From: Sporolactobacillus shoreae
GTDB taxonomy: Bacteria > Bacillota > Bacilli > Bacillales > Sporolactobacillaceae
Length of the DNA stretch: 64,000 nucleotides
Assembly: GCF_004684935.1 (NCBI RefSeq)
Contig: NZ_SRJD01000013.1
Coordinates: 1 to 64,000, forward strand
Reading direction: 5' to 3'
In this document: one piece after another, positions 59,753 through 64,000 of the stretch
Numbering within the stretch: position 1 is the stretch's first letter
How the letters are laid out: the number at the start of each line of letters is the position of its first letter
The notes under the pieces: generated by a model
Databases searched by the model: none
Told to the model about the DNA's origin: nothing
What the model saw: only the letters and a program-made list of their open reading frames with translations
Program-made: the position numbers and the translations under genes

Positions 59753-60664
59753 GTGATTAAAATCATTGCCACCGCTGAGTCAGAGGCTCAGGCGGAAGCA
59801 CTGCTGAGGGCCGGAGCCGACACACTTTATGTTGGCGGGCATCCGTTCGGGCTCCGCATGCCGCGCGCGCTTGGCACGGATCAGATTCAAGCGATCGTGC
59901 AAATGGCCCATGCGCTGGGGAAAAAGGTGACCGTTGCCTGCAATGCGCTGATGCACAACAAGCAGATTGAAAAACTGGATAGCTATCTCTCGCAGCTAGC
60001 CGAGATGGGGGTTGACGCGGTTACGGTGGGGGATCCTGGAGCTATTTTTACTTTGGAGGAATTGAGCCTCCCGCTTCCTTATATTTATGACGCGGAGACA
60101 CTTGTCACATCCGCCGAGCAGATTGAATTCTGGATGAAGCGCGGGGCAGCAGGTGCCGTGGCCGCTCGTGAACTGACCCTGACCGAGCTGAAAGAGATAC
60201 AAGCCAAACTGGATCAGCCGATCGAAATTCTAGCTTACGGACCGACGTGCATTCACCAGTCCGGACGGCCGCTTCTGACCAACTATTATCATTATACGGA
60301 TCTGGATGAACGGTCGGACAGCGACAGGGGACTTTATCTGCGCGATCCGAAGAATCCGGACAGCCAGTACCCGATTTTTGAAGATGAGGACGGCACACAT
60401 ATTTTTTCAACAGAAGACTTGTCCCTGATGGCTGAGCTTCAGGAACTCTATGACTGCGGGCTTCACACATGGAAGCTGGACGGTGTACTGCTTCACGGCG
60501 AAACTTTTGTTAAAATTACCGCGCTGTTCGCGGAGGCGAAAAAAGCACTGGAGTCCGGCACATTTGAGCCGACCGGATTCTGCAACCGGCTACGGGAACT
60601 GCAGCCACTGTCGCGGCCGCTAGGCACAGGCTTTTATCTGAAAAAACCGGATGATGTGAAATAG
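59753..60664 (+). CDS. trhP1: U32-family protein TrhP1/YrrN
   Basis: 303 residues starting at GTG 59753 after GGGGG. U32 fold with the N-terminal AGADTLYVGG and NALMHNKQIEKLDSYL segments; the cysteine cluster of the second partner is replaced (GPTCIHQSGRPLLTNYYH). In Bacillus, TrhP1 and TrhP2 together are needed for prephenate-dependent 5-hydroxylation of U34 in tRNAs. An extended -10 (TGCTATAAT) lies upstream. 40 bases before trhP2. Confidence 0.85.
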   Translation: MIKIIATAESEAQAEALLRAGADTLYVGGHPFGLRMPRALGTDQIQAIVQMAHALGKKVTVACNALMHNKQIEKLDSYLSQLAEMGVDAVTVGDPGAIFTLEELSLPLPYIYDAETLVTSAEQIEFWMKRGAAGAVAARELTLTELKEIQAKLDQPIEILAYGPTCIHQSGRPLLTNYYHYTDLDERSDSDRGLYLRDPKNPDSQYPIFEDEDGTHIFSTEDLSLMAELQELYDCGLHTWKLDGVLLHGETFVKITALFAEAKKALESGTFEPTGFCNRLRELQPLSRPLGTGFYLKKPDDVK

Positions 60665-60707
60665 TCAGTTTATTATTAAACTGATGTCAAAATGAAAGGA
60701 TCGCATG

Positions 60708-61931
60708 ATGAGAAAAATTTTAAATAAACCTGAAGTGCTGGCTCCGGCTGGCAATCTGGAAAAGTTGAAGATGGCGATCCGCTATGGCGCAGACGCAGTG
60801 TATATCGGCGGACAGGCGTACGGTCTGCGGTCGCGGGCAGGGAACTTTTCATTTGATGAAATGCGCGAAGGTGTTGCATTTGCGCACAGCCGCGGTGCGA
60901 AAGTCTATGTTGCAGCGAATATGGTAACTCACGAAGGTGACTCGGAAGGTGCCGGAAACTTTTTCAAAACCCTGAAAGATATTGGCATCGATGCTGTGAT
61001 CATTTCAGATCCGGCGATGATCACTATCTGCTTTAACGCCGCGCCCGGGCTCCCGATCCATCTGTCGACACAGGCATCGGCAACCAACTACAAAACCCTT
61101 GAATTCTGGAAAAGTGTCGGCCTGGAGAGGGTCGTGCTTGCCCGTGAAGTTGGCATCGAGGAAATCCGCGAAATGCGGCGTCACACGGACATTGAAATCG
61201 AAGCATTCGTTCATGGCGCGATGTGCATCGCCTACTCTGGCCGCTGCACGCTGTCCAATCACATGGTGAATCGCGACGCCAATCGCGGCGGCTGCGCGCA
61301 GTCGTGTCGCTGGAAGTATGATCTGTTTGAAATGGACGGCACCACAGCGAAAACTCTGGTTCCTGAAGGTGCCGAACCGTTTTCGATGAGCGCGGTCGAC
61401 CTGTCGATGCTGCGCCATCTTCCCGATATGATTGAGGCGGGTGTCAACAGCCTGAAGATTGAAGGGCGGATGAAGTCGATCCATTACGTGTCAACCGTGT
61501 CGAACGTTTACAGCAAAGCAGTCGATACATACTGCGCTGATCCTGATCATTTTACTTTCGATCCGGCTTGGGAAGACGAAATATGGAAGGTTGCCCAACG
61601 CGATCTTTCTACAGGATTCTACTATCAAGTGCCGACCGAAAAAGAACAGCTTTTCGGCCAGCCACGAAAAATACCGCAGTACACTTTCGCCGCCCAAGTC
61701 ATGAGCTACGATCCAGCAACGAAAATCGCCACCTTGCAGCAGCGCAATAATTTCGGTGCTGGCGAAGAGGTCGAGTTTTACGGACCGGGCTTCGTACACT
61801 TCAAACAGACGGTCCGCGATCTGTGGGACGAAGACGGCGAGCCGATCGACCGGGCGCCGAATCCGATGATGACCATCACAATGACTGTCGATCAGCCGGT
61901 TGAACCCTACTATTTAATGAGAAAAAAATAA
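60708..61931 (+). CDS. trhP2: U32-family tRNA hydroxylation protein TrhP2/YrrO
   Basis: About 407 residues from the ATG at 60708 (or 60705; AAAGGA upstream). N-terminal KPEVLAPAGNLEKLKMAIRYGADAVYIGG cut here to PEVLAPAGNLEKLK; the U32 signature EAFVHGAMCIAYSGRC then LSNHM and the cysteines in RGGCAQSCRW can bind an iron-sulphur cluster. C-terminal beta-barrel from ~330 (QVMSYDPATKIATLQQRN). Partner of TrhP1; makes ho5U34 in tRNA. Terminator follows. Confidence 0.9.
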   Translation: MRKILNKPEVLAPAGNLEKLKMAIRYGADAVYIGGQAYGLRSRAGNFSFDEMREGVAFAHSRGAKVYVAANMVTHEGDSEGAGNFFKTLKDIGIDAVIISDPAMITICFNAAPGLPIHLSTQASATNYKTLEFWKSVGLERVVLAREVGIEEIREMRRHTDIEIEAFVHGAMCIAYSGRCTLSNHMVNRDANRGGCAQSCRWKYDLFEMDGTTAKTLVPEGAEPFSMSAVDLSMLRHLPDMIEAGVNSLKIEGRMKSIHYVSTVSNVYSKAVDTYCADPDHFTFDPAWEDEIWKVAQRDLSTGFYYQVPTEKEQLFGQPRKIPQYTFAAQVMSYDPATKIATLQQRNNFGAGEEVEFYGPGFVHFKQTVRDLWDEDGEPIDRAPNPMMTITMTVDQPVEPYYLMRKK

Positions 61932-61935
61932 TGCA

Positions 61936-61967
61936 AAGCCTCCACTGAAGATGGTGGAGGCTTGTTT
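61936..61967 (+). terminator. terminator after trhP2
   Basis: Stem AAGCCTCCAC / GTGGAGGCTT followed by GTTT. Confidence 0.8.
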
Positions 61968-62000
61968 CTGCCCTTCGTTGCGGTGGGTTTCTCGCTTTGA

Positions 62001-62034
62001 TTGTCGAGTATCTCATCTTTCTTGTCGAATATCT
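62001..62034. repeat. TTGTCGARTATCT direct repeat
   Basis: TTGTCGAGTATCT (62001-62013) and TTGTCGAATATCT (62022-62034), 21 bp apart: the same helical-turn-like period as the GAGTTCYGATA clusters, but a different word. Located just upstream of the next promoter. Confidence 0.5.
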
Positions 62035-62071
62035 ACCGTTCACTTATGTTTAAAAAATGAAAGCGTATTAC

Positions 62072-62100
62072 TTACTGTTTGAAAAATGATCTTCTATAAT
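62072..62100 (+). promoter_or_regulatory. promoter of the second aldo/keto reductase
   Basis: TTACTG (62072-62077), 17 bp, TATAAT (62095-62100). Confidence 0.65.
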
Positions 62101-62144
62101 ATAAACTGAGAGATTTCATCACGGAAAACAGGAGGATTGAAAAA

Positions 62145-63044
62145 ATGGAATACGTGGATGTTGCAGAAGGACTCAGGTTTTCTAAGGTAATTGCCGGTAC
62201 CATGAGAGCCGCACGCGAGGATTTGAGCGGCAAAAAGATGGCTGACTTCGTGGACCAGTGCCTGAACACCGGCGTGACAACCTTCGATCACGCCGATATT
62301 TATGGATACTTTGAAAGCAGCCGACTGTTCGGCGAAGCGGTGCTGAAGGATCATCCGTCGCTGCGTGATCAGATTCAGATCGTGACGAAGTTTAATATCA
62401 TCCTGCCGCGTGAGGAAAACGGCTATGCCCACTACTATGATTCATCGGTTCAGCACTTAAATGAGTCGCTGAACAAATCGCTTGAAGTGCTCCATACCGA
62501 TTATGTCGATGTGCTCTTGATCCATCGTCTCGATCCGCTGCTGAATCCGAAAGAGCTTGCAGAAGGACTGGACGAACTGGTCAGGCAGGGTAAGGTTCGC
62601 CACATCGGCATTTCGAACGCCAGCTACACCTACTTTGAAATGGTCAGCAAATACGCTAAGACGCCGCTTGTCACCAATCAAATCGAAGTCAATCCGCTTT
62701 ATACCGATACCTTTTTCGATGGGACGATGGACAGCGTGCTGATTCATGACATCCCTGTCATGGCCTGGTCTCCACTCGCCGGCGGTGCACTTTTCCATCC
62801 GAAAACCGGCCAGCAATTCCGCGTCCGCGAAATTCTCGAACAGATGGCGAAAAAATATGAAGTGGATTCCATTGATAAAATCGCCTATGCCTTCATTAAT
62901 AAACTTCCGGCTACTGTCTGCCCGGTCGTCGGTTCCACCAAATTCGAACGTCTCCAGTCAGCGATTGATGCCCAGAACATTCAACTGACGAACAAAGACT
63001 GGTTCAAGATTCTTGAAGTATCGCGCGGGAGAGAAGTACTGTAA
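62145..63044 (+). CDS. aldo/keto reductase, YdhF/YcsN-like
   Basis: 299 residues. Catalytic residues in FDHADIYG (Asp, Tyr), VTKFN (Lys) and LLIHRLDPL (His); YdhF-type SPLAGGALF and the C-terminal PVVGSTKFERLQSAI cofactor loop. A cytoplasmic NADPH-dependent reductase of unknown substrate. GGAGGA precedes the ATG. Stands alone between terminators. Confidence 0.88.
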   Translation: MEYVDVAEGLRFSKVIAGTMRAAREDLSGKKMADFVDQCLNTGVTTFDHADIYGYFESSRLFGEAVLKDHPSLRDQIQIVTKFNIILPREENGYAHYYDSSVQHLNESLNKSLEVLHTDYVDVLLIHRLDPLLNPKELAEGLDELVRQGKVRHIGISNASYTYFEMVSKYAKTPLVTNQIEVNPLYTDTFFDGTMDSVLIHDIPVMAWSPLAGGALFHPKTGQQFRVREILEQMAKKYEVDSIDKIAYAFINKLPATVCPVVGSTKFERLQSAIDAQNIQLTNKDWFKILEVSRGREVL

Positions 63045-63057
63045 TCCACTAGAAGAG

Positions 63058-63101
63058 TAAAGCCCTCATGTCGCTTCAGCACGGCAGGGGGGCTTTATTT
63101 A
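63058..63101 (+). terminator. terminator after aldo/keto reductase
   Basis: Stem TAAAGCCC / GGGGCTTTA enclosing a ~22-base loop, followed by TTTAT. Confidence 0.7.
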
Positions 63102-63330
63102 TGCGCTCGTGGCATGGGCGGTGAATTGGCAGCAGGAACTGTGAATCAAAGGGTGTCCATTCTGACCGACTGATGTTTCATTTCCGGAGCTGATTGAGGA
63201 GTCGGATCGCTTTTTTTTCTCCAATATAAAAAGATCGTTCCCGCATTCAGAATAAACGAGAACGAACAGGTTCAATTTTCCGGCCAAATACTATTCTCAT
63301 ATTCTCTTTGCAGATAACCCGAATCGCTCA
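63102..63330. other. intergenic region before the partial MFS gene
   Basis: No gene. Short inverted stretches (GTTCCCG / CGAGAAC, about 63237-63265) could end the minus-strand gene but have no T-tract. Confidence 0.3.
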
Positions 63331-64000
63331 TTATTGAACCGGTGAGATATCCTCAAGATCCCGTTTGCTGGTTTGCGGGCCGAAGCAGCCGATGACAAAG
63401 GCTACGATCAGCATCGACAATGAGATGAAGGAAAAGACTCCGAATACACCAAAGTGAACGAGCAGTTGAGCGATCACGATGCTGGAAAATGCGGAGCTGA
63501 GTCTGCCCCAGCTGTAGCTGAATCCGACACCCGTAGCTCTTAGGCGGGTCGGGAACAGCTCCGCCTGATAAGAGTGATAGATTGAGCTGAACCAGTTGTT
63601 CAGAAGTGTAATGGTAATGCCGACGAGAATGATCCAGACCGGGATTCTCATCAATGAGAAGATGATACCGAAAGCGGCGATAGCCAGAGAAATGAAAACG
63701 ATCAGCCATTTTCGTTCCATTCGGTCGGAGGTGGCCATACCCAGAATAGGACCGAATGGATTCGCAAGCGCGATGATAAAAGTGTAAAGGAGAGAATGAA
63801 CCAGGGTCACCCCTTCACTGACCAGAAGCGTCGGTACCCAGGACGCAAATCCATAAAAACCGACCGTCTGGAAGATGTTAAAGACGATCAGCATGATCGT
63901 ACGTGACCGGTAAGGCGGCTTGAAAATTTCAGAGAATGAACCCTTCTCTGTTTCTTCAATCCGGTCTACGGTAACAGAGGGAAGGCTTCCTTTCTCTAAG
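63331..64000 (-). CDS. MFS metabolite transporter, C-terminal part (5' end beyond window)
   Basis: The frame is open through base 64000; 223 residues are visible, from LEKGSLPSVTVDRIEETEKG to a KRDLEDISPVQ end. The first ~40 are the cytoplasmic central loop, then six helices: the second half of an MFS protein. The motif TSDRMERKWLIV (motif A repeat) and the ELFPTRLRATGVGFSYSWGR stretch fit the sugar-porter/metabolite:H+ symporter branch. Substrate cannot be judged. Confidence 0.85.
   Translation of the reverse strand, partial: LEKGSLPSVTVDRIEETEKGSFSEIFKPPYRSRTIMLIVFNIFQTVGFYGFASWVPTLLVSEGVTLVHSLLYTFIIALANPFGPILGMATSDRMERKWLIVFISLAIAAFGIIFSLMRIPVWIILVGITITLLNNWFSSIYHSYQAELFPTRLRATGVGFSYSWGRLSSAFSSIVIAQLLVHFGVFGVFSFISLSMLIVAFVIGCFGPQTSKRDLEDISPVQ

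Overview
The window reads as a chromosomal segment of a low-to-mid GC Gram-positive Firmicute of the Bacillales type, possibly a Sporolactobacillus relative. Reasons: an intact comK, a T-box leader, TTG and GTG starts with strong GGAGG-type ribosome binding sites, pepV, the araM-type glycerol-1-phosphate dehydrogenase, BlaI/BlaR1, a ykf-like murein-peptide cluster and the tRNA-hydroxylation pair trhP1/trhP2. The genus is inferred from gene content only. No rRNA or CRISPR array was seen; one tRNA gene is present.

Region 1 (1-31.9 kb) is an accessory region built on a tRNA-Gln(CUG) gene at 31802-31873 (minus strand). The tRNA 3' end plus its terminator is copied at 2351-2411 and 22591-22652, and a ~92 bp left-end repeat occurs four times (about 494, 2421, 22662, 25469). 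A tandem-DUF3173 protein and a tyrosine recombinase split by a frameshift abut the tRNA; a second recombinase tail survives at 21265-21502. One gene block (HTH-like, beta-rich, UDG-like, DUF6809-like) occurs twice, decayed at 0.5-2.2 kb and fuller at 25.5-27.8 kb. Another part carries a MarR-DHA2 efflux pair with matching palindromic operators.

Inside the outer repeats (2.5-22.4 kb) lie an AT-rich stretch with blaI-blaR1 and, divergent from it, a GC-richer stretch starting with a MecA/PBP3-type penicillin-binding lipoprotein. This continues into a cell-wall peptide salvage set: L-Ala-D/L-Glu epimerase, NlpC/P60 endopeptidase, a beta-lactamase-fold serine hydrolase, DUF3870, a complete Opp/Dpp-type importer, a VanX-type D-Ala-D-Ala dipeptidase and a YkuD-fold protein without a signal peptide. 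Together these could import murein peptides and take them apart in the cytoplasm. Three BlaI-type operators sit between blaI and the PBP gene.

Region 2 (31.9-64 kb) looks like ordinary chromosome: manC, pepV, a class I amidotransferase-like hydrolase, a YczE/YitT membrane protein, a T-box leader before a SAM hydroxide adenosyltransferase and an ECF transporter (UPF0397 S component, double ATPase, T component), aldo/keto reductases, an AlkD-like protein, YfhO, a PTS IIC-like protein, comK, a GGDEF-EAL protein, a HAD phosphatase-araM pair, an amino-acid permease, an MFS exporter behind a possible leader-peptide attenuator, fructokinase, manA, a shortened ribokinase-like protein, a beta-hydroxyacid dehydrogenase, trhP1/trhP2 and a partial MFS gene at the right edge. 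Dispersed repeats of two kinds lie between these genes.
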